From contig JACPDN010000010.1 of assembly GCA_016183985.1 (NCBI GenBank), positions 1-64,000 on the forward strand: 64,000 nucleotides of DNA, read 5' to 3'. This DNA comes from Pseudomonadota bacterium (lineage in GTDB: Bacteria > Pseudomonadota > Alphaproteobacteria > Dongiales > Dongiaceae). The notes under the pieces were generated by a model that worked only from the letters and a program-made list of their open reading frames with translations, was not told the origin of the DNA and ran no database searches. Both the position numbers and the translations under genes were made by a program. Of this stretch, positions 50,372-58,752 are shown piece after piece. The first letter of the stretch is position 1; every line of letters starts with the position of its first letter.

Positions 50372-53092
50372 ATGGAGCCAAAACTATTCAAATATATCTG
50401 GCGCCATTCCTGGCGCGACCAGATCCCCATCCTGATCGTCGTCGTCATCGCGCAGGTGATGTATCTCGTCTCGCTCGATTTGCCCAAGCGAATTGTGAAC
50501 GACGCCATTCAGGGCAAGGCTTTCCAAGGCAAGGCCCTCGCCGACTTCCTGAAATTCACTTTGCCCCTGCCGGATTTCCTGGGCGGGTCGGTGCAGCTGT
50601 TCTCCGGCTTTCAGCTCGATCAGCTGAGCTACCTCCTCGCCCTTTGCTTTTCCTATCTCTTCTTCGTCGTCCTCAATGGCTGGCTGAAGCAGACGGTCAA
50701 TACCGAGAAGGGGCGCCTCGGCGAGCGCATGTTGCGGCGCCTGCGCTTCGAGCTCTTTGACCGGGTACTGCAATTCCCCTTGCTGCAGTTCCGCAAGGTG
50801 AAGCAGGCCGAAATCGCCACCATGATCAAGGATGAGGTGGAGCCTCTGGGCGGCTTCATCGGCGATGCCTTCATCACGCCGGCTTATCTTGGCGGTCTCG
50901 CCGCCACAGCCCTCCTCTTCATTTTCATGCAGAACATGTCGATGGGTTTTGTGACCATCGGCATGCTGGCGGTGCAGATCGTCGTCATCCCGAAGCTGCG
51001 CGTGAAGATCCTGATGCTGGGCAAGCAGCGCCAGATCACGGCGCGCCAGCTTGCCGGCCGCATCGCTGAAAGCGTCGATGGCGCAATCGAAATCCACGCA
51101 AACGACACGTCGAATTACGAGCGCGCCGACATCGTCCATCGTTTGGGCCGCATCTTCCAGATCCGCTTCGAGCTTTATCAACGGAAGTTTCTGGTCAAAT
51201 ACATCAACAACATGCTCGCCCAGACGACGCCCTTCCTCTACTTCGTCATCGGCGGCTATTACGCGCTCAAAGGCCAGTTCGATGTGGGCACGCTGCTTGC
51301 CGTCATCAGCGCCTATAAGGATCTGCCATCGCCGATCAAGGAATTGATCGACTGGGACCAGCAGCGCCAGGACGTGCAGATCAAATACGACCAGGTGATC
51401 GAGCAATTCACGCCGCCGGGCATGCTGGATCCGCGGCTGCAGCATATCGATAACGAGAATGAGATCGCGCCTGCATCGGTCAGGTTGGAGCGTGTTACCT
51501 ATCACGACGAAAGTGGCGCCGCACTGGCCGAAGACATTTCATTGGAGATTGCGCCCGGCGAACATTTGGCCATCGTCGGCGGCAATAACAGCGGCAAGGA
51601 GGCAGTCGCCGCCTTGATGGCACGGCTGGTGCGCCCGTTCAGCGGCAATCTGCGCTATGGCGAGCGGGATCTCTTGGACCTTCCGGAATCCGTCACCGGT
51701 CGCCGCTTCGCCTATCTCGGCGACGAGACCTATCTGTTGCCGGTTTCGCTGGAAGAAAACCTGCTTTACAGCCTGAAACACCGGCCTTTGCGCGAAGCCG
51801 TCTATGAAGGTGCCGATCTTTCGGCCTTTGAGCGCCGGCTTTACGAAACCAAGCGTGCCGGCAGCCCCACCTTCGACTATTTCGCGGATTGGATCGATTA
51901 TCAGGGGGCCGGTGTTGCCGATCGCGCGGCCCTTGAAGAACGCGTGCGGGCATTGCTGATCACGGTGGAGTTCGAGGAAGATGTCTATCAGTTCGGCCTG
52001 CGCGGCCGCATCGAATCCACCAACCGCAACGGTCTTGCCGAAGAGTTCCTGAAAGCGCGCGGCGGCGTTCGTGCCCGTCTCGATGAGCCGCAATTTGCAA
52101 GCCTCGTCGAACCTTTCGACCCGGAGCATTACAACCGCAATATGACGGTGGCGGAAAACATCCTGTTCGGTACGGCGCTCGATGCGACCTTCGCGCCGGA
52201 ATCGCTTGCCACCAACGCCCATCTTTCCAGCGTGCTGAATGCGGCGGAGGTTACCGGCGACCTCATCGCGCTCGGCCAGCAGATCGCCTCGACCATGGTG
52301 GAGCTCTTCGCCGATCTGCCGGCGGGGCATCCCTTCTTCGAGCAGTTCAGCTTCATTTCGGCCGAGGATCTGCCGCGCTTCCAGCAATTGGTGACGCGCC
52401 TGCAACGCACGGGGCTTGATGCCGCGACGGCTGAGGACAAGCGGCGCCTCATCGCCCTGACCTTCCCCTATATCGAAGCGCGGCACCGCCTGGGGCTGAT
52501 TGACGATACGTTCGAGGATAAGCTCCTGAAGGCGCGCAAGCAGTTCCGCGAGCTGCTGCCGAAGCCCCAGGCCCAGGCCATCGAGTTTTACGATCCCGCC
52601 CGCTACAACGCCGCCGCGACCGTGCAGGACAACATCCTGTTCGGCCGTCTGGTTTACGGCCAGGCGCAGGCGGCGCAGAAGGTCGGCGCGGTCCTTTCGG
52701 AGGTGATCGACAGCCTGTCGCTGCGGCCCCAGGTCATTGCCGTGGGCCTCACCTTCAATGTGGGGGCGGCGGGCAAGAAATTGTCCTTTGCCCAACGCCA
52801 GAAGGCCGGGTTGATCCGCGCCTTGCTCAAACGGCCGCAGCTTGTCATTCTCAACAATACGTTGTCGGCTTTCGACGAGGCCAGCCAGCGGCGCCTTCTT
52901 ACCGGGATTCGGGCGGATCTAAAGGGTGCCGCCTTGGTTTTCATTACTCATACGGCCGCCTTGGCGCGCAATTTCGATCGCATCGTGGTGATGCAAAGCG
53001 GGCGTATCGTCGAGACGGGCAGACCTGCGGAACTCGACCGGGTCAATTCGAAATTCCAGGTGCTGTTGGGTGCGCCTGAGCCCGTGGGGTAA
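50372..53092 (+). CDS. ABC exporter-like protein with degenerate, expanded nucleotide-binding domain
   Basis: The 906-residue protein has a six-helix exporter-type membrane domain (about residues 15-340) and an NBD expanded by several hundred residues. Walker A reads GGNNSGKE (about 403-410), with Glu in place of Ser/Thr. The signature is LSFAQRQK instead of LSGGQ, and Walker B ends VILNN instead of ILDE; the switch His is kept in FITHT. Three segments resemble the ENILFG region that normally follows the Q-loop: LEENLLYSL (about 460), TVAENILFG (about 592) and TVQDNILFG (about 750). The start is ATG 50372; GTG 50339 is an alternative. It probably binds but cannot normally hydrolyse ATP. It sits divergent from a glycan gene cluster. 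Confidence 0.85.
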   Translation: MEPKLFKYIWRHSWRDQIPILIVVVIAQVMYLVSLDLPKRIVNDAIQGKAFQGKALADFLKFTLPLPDFLGGSVQLFSGFQLDQLSYLLALCFSYLFFVVLNGWLKQTVNTEKGRLGERMLRRLRFELFDRVLQFPLLQFRKVKQAEIATMIKDEVEPLGGFIGDAFITPAYLGGLAATALLFIFMQNMSMGFVTIGMLAVQIVVIPKLRVKILMLGKQRQITARQLAGRIAESVDGAIEIHANDTSNYERADIVHRLGRIFQIRFELYQRKFLVKYINNMLAQTTPFLYFVIGGYYALKGQFDVGTLLAVISAYKDLPSPIKELIDWDQQRQDVQIKYDQVIEQFTPPGMLDPRLQHIDNENEIAPASVRLERVTYHDESGAALAEDISLEIAPGEHLAIVGGNNSGKEAVAALMARLVRPFSGNLRYGERDLLDLPESVTGRRFAYLGDETYLLPVSLEENLLYSLKHRPLREAVYEGADLSAFERRLYETKRAGSPTFDYFADWIDYQGAGVADRAALEERVRALLITVEFEEDVYQFGLRGRIESTNRNGLAEEFLKARGGVRARLDEPQFASLVEPFDPEHYNRNMTVAENILFGTALDATFAPESLATNAHLSSVLNAAEVTGDLIALGQQIASTMVELFADLPAGHPFFEQFSFISAEDLPRFQQLVTRLQRTGLDAATAEDKRRLIALTFPYIEARHRLGLIDDTFEDKLLKARKQFRELLPKPQAQAIEFYDPARYNAAATVQDNILFGRLVYGQAQAAQKVGAVLSEVIDSLSLRPQVIAVGLTFNVGAAGKKLSFAQRQKAGLIRALLKRPQLVILNNTLSAFDEASQRRLLTGIRADLKGAALVFITHTAALARNFDRIVVMQSGRIVETGRPAELDRVNSKFQVLLGAPEPVG

Positions 53093-53164
53093 GGCCCTTG
53101 CGAGCGGGCCGATCCTTAACGGGGTCGGCAGGAGATGGTTTAAGTTGCTATCGGGATGGGTGCC

Positions 53165-53617
53165 ATGAGTATTCAGGAAGACGTCGAAGCCCTAAAGCGC
53201 ATTCCGCTGTTTGCCAAGGTCGAGCCGGCCAAGCTGAAGCTGATGGCCTTCGCCAGCGAACGCGCGCAGTACCAGCCGGGCGATCTGCTGTTCCATCAGG
53301 GTGACACGGCGGATGCAGCCTTCATCATCCTGTCGGGTTCCGCCGACATTCTGGTCGAGACTGAAAACGGGCCGCTGCGGGTCGCCGATGTCGGTCCGGG
53401 TGCCTTCGTGGGTGAGATCGGCATTTTGATGGACGTGCCCCGCACCGCCACAATCCGCGCCACCGAAAAGATGACGGTGCTGAAGATCACAAAGGAACTT
53501 TTCTTCCGCATGGTTACCGATTTTCCATCGATCGGCATAGAGGTGATGCGAGTGCTTGCCCAGCGCATCGAACATATGAACGTCCAGCTGCGCGAAGCGG
53601 TGGCGGCGAAAAAGTGA
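53165..53617 (+). CDS. Cyclic-nucleotide-binding (CRP-like effector domain) protein
   Basis: The 150-residue protein is a lone cNMP-binding domain. YQPGDLLFHQGDTADAAFII is the opening strand pair, and the phosphate-binding cassette FVGEIGILMDVPRTATIRA has the conserved Glu and Arg. There is no helix-turn-helix, so it is not a transcription factor by itself. It starts 72 nt after the degenerate ABC gene and is probably co-transcribed. It may confer cAMP or cGMP control on that transporter or on a partner. ATG 53165 is preferred to 53156 by the GGATGGG spacing. Confidence 0.88.
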   Translation: MSIQEDVEALKRIPLFAKVEPAKLKLMAFASERAQYQPGDLLFHQGDTADAAFIILSGSADILVETENGPLRVADVGPGAFVGEIGILMDVPRTATIRATEKMTVLKITKELFFRMVTDFPSIGIEVMRVLAQRIEHMNVQLREAVAAKK

Positions 53618-53651
53618 GCGCTCAATTGTTTGGCGGGAATGGCCTCTCATC

Positions 53652-54146
53652 ATGAGCCGCCTCGATAGTTTCATCCGCCGCCTCGAAGCCCAGCGCAGTT
53701 GCCTGGGCAACGCCGCACAGCGGACGCAAAAGCTTGCCGGCGTCGTGCTGGAACTGGGTCTTGGCAACGGCCGCACTTTCGACCATCTGCGCGAAATCTG
53801 CGCCGGGCGCGAGATCTATGTTTTCGACCGGCAGGTGGCAGCGCATCCTGATTGCATCCCGGCACCCAACCGGATGTTCCTCGGTGATTTCACGGAAACA
53901 TTGAAGGAAGCCCGCGCGCAGCTCGGCGATGCCGCGGCCTGCCTCATCCATGTCGATCTCGGCAGCGGCGACACCGCCGCGAGCCTCGCTTTGGCCAGGT
54001 GCATCGCGCCGGATATCGCTGCCCTAATGGCGCCGCATGCCATCGTGGTGAGCGACCAGCCGATCGATGAGCCGAGCCTCAAACCCCTGCCATTGCCCGA
54101 AGGCGTGCGGCCTGGGCGATATTTCATGGGTAAGAAGCTGGCGTGA
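53652..54146 (+). CDS. Small class I SAM-dependent methyltransferase-like protein
   Basis: The 164-residue protein has motif I VLELGLGNGRTFDHL, the acidic second strand IYVFDRQVA and ACLIHVDLGSGD as motif IV. These are characteristic of a class I SAM methyltransferase, but it is short for a full enzyme and lacks an obvious C-terminal substrate domain. It starts 34 nt after the cNMP-binding protein gene. The substrate is unknown; a glycan or lipid intermediate is plausible from context. Confidence 0.75.
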   Translation: MSRLDSFIRRLEAQRSCLGNAAQRTQKLAGVVLELGLGNGRTFDHLREICAGREIYVFDRQVAAHPDCIPAPNRMFLGDFTETLKEARAQLGDAAACLIHVDLGSGDTAASLALARCIAPDIAALMAPHAIVVSDQPIDEPSLKPLPLPEGVRPGRYFMGKKLA

Positions 54147-54240
54147 TGGGCGTCATGGCCGCTTCAGCCCCAATTTTGCCACGAAAGCGGGACACGATCC
54201 CGGCACGACACCAGAAGCTGCCAGAGATTTGGAAGAGTAG

Positions 54241-56331
54241 ATGCGCTTGAAGCCTTTTATCGCCGCCCTCGCCGGCCTTCTTTTCCTCAGCCATGCGGCT
54301 GCCGCCAAGGTCAACGACGACCGCGTGACCCTGCCGCGCGAAAAGGGCACGCCCATGGGGACGGTGGGGATGGTGCTGCATCTGGGTGCCGCGGGCTCGG
54401 CGCTGGGTACGGGCTTCCTGGTTTCGCCCTGTCATGTGCTCACTGCCGCTCATGTGGTGTCCGAACCGGAAGGCATTTCGGCGGACCAGGTGCTGCTGTT
54501 CTTCATCGGCAGCGGCGATCTGGGGCCGGAATATTACGAGGCCAATTCCTTTGCCGAGTTGAGCCCGGCCCGACCGGTCGTCTGGGGCGAGTCCCGTGAC
54601 CTCCATAAAGGCTCGACCGCAGACCGGCGCGAAGCCTGGCAGAAGGCCGGGTGGGATGATTGGGCACTGCTGAAGCTCGATAAATGCCTTGGCGACGAAG
54701 GTTACGGCTATCTGAAGCTGCAGCCCATGGCGACCACGGATTTTACGCGTCAAGGCAACACGCTGCCGATCACGTCGATCGGCCTGCCCGCCGATCACGA
54801 CAATGAGAAGCTGACCATCGACCCCGCTTGCACGCTGTTCGGCCAGATCGACAGCACCGGCTGGCAGCATGATTGCACCAGCATGCCCGGAAATTCCGGC
54901 GGTCCCATTCTGGCCGCCAGGCCCGATGCGGGTGAAAAATGGCCTCGGGTAATGGGCATTACCGTGATCTCGACCAGTGAGCATCCCGAAGAACTGAAGC
55001 CCATGATCAACGATCCGGCGGCGCCGGATTATCTCGGCAATCTGCCGACCGCCGTGCCGGTTTCCGCCTTCATCAACAAGATCGCCCCTTATCTGCCGAA
55101 AGACCCCCTGGTCTCGACCTACCTTGCCAAGCATTCGGATGCCGATCGTGGCTACAATATCGACGATCCGAAAAAGCCGATCGCCGATCTTACTGCCGCC
55201 ATCGCCAAGAAGCCGCGCTCGGCGCTGCTCCTCACCATGCGCGGCTCGTGGCTCGAAGTGGCAAAGGATGAATCAGCCGCCCTTATCGACTATTCGGCAG
55301 CCCTCCGCGCCGACGCCAATTTCGCACCCGCCCTTTATGCCCGGGCGCAGCTGCGTGGCTATCGCGACGACAAGATGCAGGGCGACGCCAAGGCAGCGCT
55401 TGCCGATCTCGACGTGCTGATCAAGCGCTTTCCCGATGATCCCAGCCTGCGCATCACCCGTGGGGCACTCCTTTCCGGCAGCTATGACTACCGCGCAGCA
55501 CTCATCGATTATGACGCCGCTCTGAAGCTCGACCCCGATAACATCTCGGCCCGGCTGACACGCGCCAATGCCCGTGTCGAATTGGGGGATATGAAGGGCG
55601 CCAAAGCGGATTTCGACGCCGCCGTCGCCGCCCGCGACGACAACGCCTATCTGCTGGTGGAGCGGGCCAATTACCAGTTGCGTGCGGGCGATCACGCGGC
55701 TGCCTTCAAGGACATCGAGGCGGCTCTGAAGATCGAGCCGGACATGCCGACGGCGATCAACGCACGCGCCATCGTCCATCTCGATCTTGGCGAGGTGGAT
55801 AAGGCGCTGTCGGATGCCAATCTGACGGTCAGCCTGGACCGCGACCCATCGAGCGGTCACATCGCTCTGCGCGGCACCATCCATCATATCAAGGGCGACC
55901 TCAAAGCCGCGATTGCCGACTATCGCCAGGCGGAGAAACTCAACCCCACCGAGCCTTTCGATGCGTTGATGCTCTATATCGCGCTCGGCCAGGCCGACCG
56001 GATGGCGGAAGCAAAGGAAGAACTGCGCCAGTTGCTGAGGCGTTGGCCGACCACGGAATGGCCAAGCCCGCTGGCCCTGCGCCTGCTCGGCGAAAACTCG
56101 GACGCCGATCTGAAGAAGGCGGCCGAAGCCGGCACCGAAGTCCTGCGCAAATACCAGGATTTCGACTGGCATTTCTATCTCGGGGCCCAGGCAATGCTGC
56201 TGGGCGACGAGGCGAAAGCGAAGGCCTATTTCCAGCATGTCGTCGACACCGACATGCGCCAGTTCCTGGAATACAATCTTGCCCGCATCTTCCTGGAGAA
56301 GCTGGGTGGCAGCGCCTATGTCAAAGGCTGA
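54241..56331 (+). CDS. Secreted trypsin-like serine protease with TPR repeats
   Basis: The 696-residue protein has a Sec signal (FIAALAGLLFLSHAAAA). A trypsin-fold domain (about residues 35-280) has the triad His in LTAAHVV, Asp in WDDWALLKL and Ser in MPGNSGGPI. The C-terminal half (about 310-690) is a series of TPR-like helices (ALIDYDAALKLDPDNISARL, AFKDIEAALKIEPDMPTAIN). GGAAGAG is just before ATG 54241. It may process or regulate envelope proteins, with TPRs recruiting a substrate. The last gene of the + strand run; the sulfatase-like gene is convergent. Confidence 0.9.
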   Translation: MRLKPFIAALAGLLFLSHAAAAKVNDDRVTLPREKGTPMGTVGMVLHLGAAGSALGTGFLVSPCHVLTAAHVVSEPEGISADQVLLFFIGSGDLGPEYYEANSFAELSPARPVVWGESRDLHKGSTADRREAWQKAGWDDWALLKLDKCLGDEGYGYLKLQPMATTDFTRQGNTLPITSIGLPADHDNEKLTIDPACTLFGQIDSTGWQHDCTSMPGNSGGPILAARPDAGEKWPRVMGITVISTSEHPEELKPMINDPAAPDYLGNLPTAVPVSAFINKIAPYLPKDPLVSTYLAKHSDADRGYNIDDPKKPIADLTAAIAKKPRSALLLTMRGSWLEVAKDESAALIDYSAALRADANFAPALYARAQLRGYRDDKMQGDAKAALADLDVLIKRFPDDPSLRITRGALLSGSYDYRAALIDYDAALKLDPDNISARLTRANARVELGDMKGAKADFDAAVAARDDNAYLLVERANYQLRAGDHAAAFKDIEAALKIEPDMPTAINARAIVHLDLGEVDKALSDANLTVSLDRDPSSGHIALRGTIHHIKGDLKAAIADYRQAEKLNPTEPFDALMLYIALGQADRMAEAKEELRQLLRRWPTTEWPSPLALRLLGENSDADLKKAAEAGTEVLRKYQDFDWHFYLGAQAMLLGDEAKAKAYFQHVVDTDMRQFLEYNLARIFLEKLGGSAYVKG

Positions 56332-56363
56332 TTGATCAGCCTTTCGGGCACAGCTTTGCGGAA

Positions 56364-57692
56364 TCAGCCCTTCGGGCTGAGGCGGAACCAGCTGACCTGG
56401 CGGGGCGTGAAGAGGTCGCGGGCCTTACGGTACCAAAGCGGCGGCGCGTGATCGCCGACGATGAGAATCTCGGTGGGCGGCACGTCCGCCGCGGCAAAGC
56501 TCGCGGCGATGGTCTGCAACAGCTCGATCCAGGCGTCGGCCATGATGCAAACCTCGCGCTCCGGCACGGCGGAATCCTTCCGGCTGCAATCGAGATGGTG
56601 ATAGCCCTGGTCGACGATCACCGGCACATGCGTGTTGAAGGTCAGCAGATAGCCGAATTGTGGCGTGGTGGCAGCCTTGAGATGCGCCGCCAGGTCACGC
56701 ACCAGCTTGGGATCGCAGATGCCGACAAAGACGTCGCCGCAGAGCTTTTCGCCCGGCTGCATCATATCCTCACCGAAGTGTCGCTCCTGGAAGCCGATAT
56801 GCGGCCACCATTTGGAGCGCTCGAACATTCCGCCTGAAAAACCGTGATAGGCGCTGGTCGTGTAGCCGGCATCGGCCATCTTGAATGGCAGGCAATCGGG
56901 CCGCGGCGCATCGATATTGCCGAGGTAAGAGTCGCGGGTCTGGCAGAACTCACGCATCTCGGCCGATGTCGTACCGCCGATGAAATTATTCATGCCGCTG
57001 GTAACGTCATAGCGGGTTTCAATGCCGTTCGAGCGGATCGCCTGCTCAAGCAGGCCTTGCATCTCCGGGTCGGTGAAATGCCCCATCGCCTCGACGATGA
57101 CGACCAGCATGTGCCGGCCGTTGGGCTGTTCGATCAGCTTCATATAGCCGGAATTTCCGATAGCCGATTCGAACGGCAGCGCCTGCCCCAGTTTCAGCCA
57201 GAGAGCCGAATCGCGGGGTGTGTTGAGCCAGATATCGGCCGGCAAGGCGACAACGCCGAGACAGAGCATTGCAGTTGCGTTGGCATGGCGCAATTTGGAA
57301 CCCTGCCGCAGCAACAGATAGAAGATGAGGCCGAAAATACCGCCCAGCAGCACGATCAGGACGATATAGAGTTTCGAACTCAAAATATCGAGTTCATTGA
57401 TGAAGCGCAGCGCGAACAGCGCCTCCGTCAACGTCAGGCCGAAAAGCTGGGTGGCACAGAACATGACGTCGAAGGAGAAAGCGACGACAAGGGCCGCCAC
57501 CACCGCCCAACCGGGCAGGAAACGGATGCTGACGGCCGCCAGCAGATAGAGAATGATCGGCAGCGAGCGTGGCGGCACGCTGATGCCGATCAGCGACAGC
57601 GCGACAAAGGCGACGTTGGGCAGGACGAGGCCCACCATGATCAGCAGGACGGTGGGCTGCCGCAGCCAGTTGATGATCGCCTTGCCCCCCAT
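56364..57692 (-). CDS. Sulfatase-fold membrane protein (phosphoethanolamine-transferase-like)
   Basis: The 442-residue protein has about four to five N-terminal helices (residues 8-165) and a periplasmic alkaline-phosphatase-superfamily domain. The N-terminal metal motif is VIVEAMGHFTDPE, the nucleophile region FIGGTTSAEMREFCQ carries Thr residues, and the late metal ligand motif is IVGDHAPPLW. Such proteins transfer phosphoethanolamine or phosphoglycerol to lipid A, glycans or teichoic-acid-like polymers. It starts 11 nt after the acetylpolyamine amidohydrolase gene, so it is operonic. A 7-bp hairpin TCAGCCC/GGGCTGA overlaps its stop. Confidence 0.82.
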   Translation of the reverse strand: MGGKAIINWLRQPTVLLIMVGLVLPNVAFVALSLIGISVPPRSLPIILYLLAAVSIRFLPGWAVVAALVVAFSFDVMFCATQLFGLTLTEALFALRFINELDILSSKLYIVLIVLLGGIFGLIFYLLLRQGSKLRHANATAMLCLGVVALPADIWLNTPRDSALWLKLGQALPFESAIGNSGYMKLIEQPNGRHMLVVIVEAMGHFTDPEMQGLLEQAIRSNGIETRYDVTSGMNNFIGGTTSAEMREFCQTRDSYLGNIDAPRPDCLPFKMADAGYTTSAYHGFSGGMFERSKWWPHIGFQERHFGEDMMQPGEKLCGDVFVGICDPKLVRDLAAHLKAATTPQFGYLLTFNTHVPVIVDQGYHHLDCSRKDSAVPEREVCIMADAWIELLQTIAASFAAADVPPTEILIVGDHAPPLWYRKARDLFTPRQVSWFRLSPKG

Positions 57693-57703
57693 CCCTGCCC
57701 TTT

Positions 57704-58747
57704 CTAGCGCTGCTCGAAACCCATCAGCACATTGACCGTATTCACACCCAGCGCTTCGACCGCATAGCCTCCCTCCATCACGAAGAGAGTCGGCAGATCC
57801 GCCCACGCAATACGTTCGCCCAGGCGGTGATAATCCCCTTCCGCCAATTTGAAGCGCGAGATCGGATCGTGCTCGAAAGTATCGAGGCCGAGCGAGACGA
57901 CCAGCGCCTCCGCGCCATATTGCTCGAGCCTTTTGAGCGCATGCTCCAGCGCCTCCGCGTAGCGGCGCCAATCGGTGCCCCAGGGCAGCGGCAGGTTCAT
58001 GTGATAGCCTTCACCGGCCCCCACCCCAATTTCGTCGGCATAGCCGAGGAAGTAAGGGAATTCCTGCTTCGGATCGGCATGAAGCGAAATGGTGAGCACA
58101 TCGTTGCGCTCGAAGAACATTGCTTGCGTGCCGTTGCCATGATGATAGTCGACATCGAGGATGGCAACCCGCTTGGCCCCCTGGTCGCGGAAGGCCTGCG
58201 CCGCTATGCCGGCATTGTTCAGGAAACAATAACCGCCATAGAAATCGCTGCCGGCATGATGTCCCGGCGGGCGGCAGAGAGCGAAGGCCGATTTCTCGCC
58301 GGTCGCCACCAGCTTCTGCGCGGTCAGAGCCACATTGGCCGAGGAAAGCACCGCACGCCACGTCCCCGGCGTGATCGGCGTCCCGGCGTCGATGGCGTAA
58401 TAGCCGAGCTTGCCGTCGATACTGTCGGAGAGCCGCCGCCCCAAGGCGCCACGCGAGAGTCCCGGCACGGGCCAGACATGGGGAAGCGCGTCGAAAGTGC
58501 GGCCGGTCGCCGCCCATTCGCTCCAGGCTGTGCGCAGGAACTCGACCAGGCCCTTGTCGTGAACTTTGAGAATCGGGTCGAGACCAAAATCCTGCGGGGG
58601 CAGGATGTCGCCGAGCTTGGTCGCCTTGACCCGCTCGACAACGATCTCTGCCCGCCGGGGCATTTCATGGGCCTGCATGAACTGCCCTTCGAGCAGTTCA
58701 TGCTTGCCGTCCTGCAAACGATGATCTTCGCTGTAGATCGTCCGCAT
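57704..58747 (-). CDS. Acetylpolyamine amidohydrolase (HDAC family)
   Basis: The 347-residue enzyme is a Zn-dependent deacetylase of the histone deacetylase superfamily. The His pair RPPGHHAGSDFYGGYCFLNN, the zinc-binding DVDYHHGNGTQ and the late SLGLDTFEHDP are all present. Sequence style and the N-terminus MRTIYSEDHRLQDGKHELLE match the Mycoplana ramosa acetylpolyamine amidohydrolase, which releases acetate from acetylputrescine, -spermidine and -spermine. Start ATG 58747 gives the family length. It lies 5 nt after the amidase gene. It fits with the second polyamine-type binding protein upstream. Confidence 0.9.
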   Translation of the reverse strand: MRTIYSEDHRLQDGKHELLEGQFMQAHEMPRRAEIVVERVKATKLGDILPPQDFGLDPILKVHDKGLVEFLRTAWSEWAATGRTFDALPHVWPVPGLSRGALGRRLSDSIDGKLGYYAIDAGTPITPGTWRAVLSSANVALTAQKLVATGEKSAFALCRPPGHHAGSDFYGGYCFLNNAGIAAQAFRDQGAKRVAILDVDYHHGNGTQAMFFERNDVLTISLHADPKQEFPYFLGYADEIGVGAGEGYHMNLPLPWGTDWRRYAEALEHALKRLEQYGAEALVVSLGLDTFEHDPISRFKLAEGDYHRLGERIAWADLPTLFVMEGGYAVEALGVNTVNVLMGFEQR

Positions 58748-58752
58748 GATGT

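Noticed and set aside
51539-52795. A 418-codon minus-strand frame inside the degenerate ABC gene
   Set aside because: The composition is Arg/His/Asp/Gln-rich and featureless; the sense frame has a complete membrane domain and recognisable NBD.
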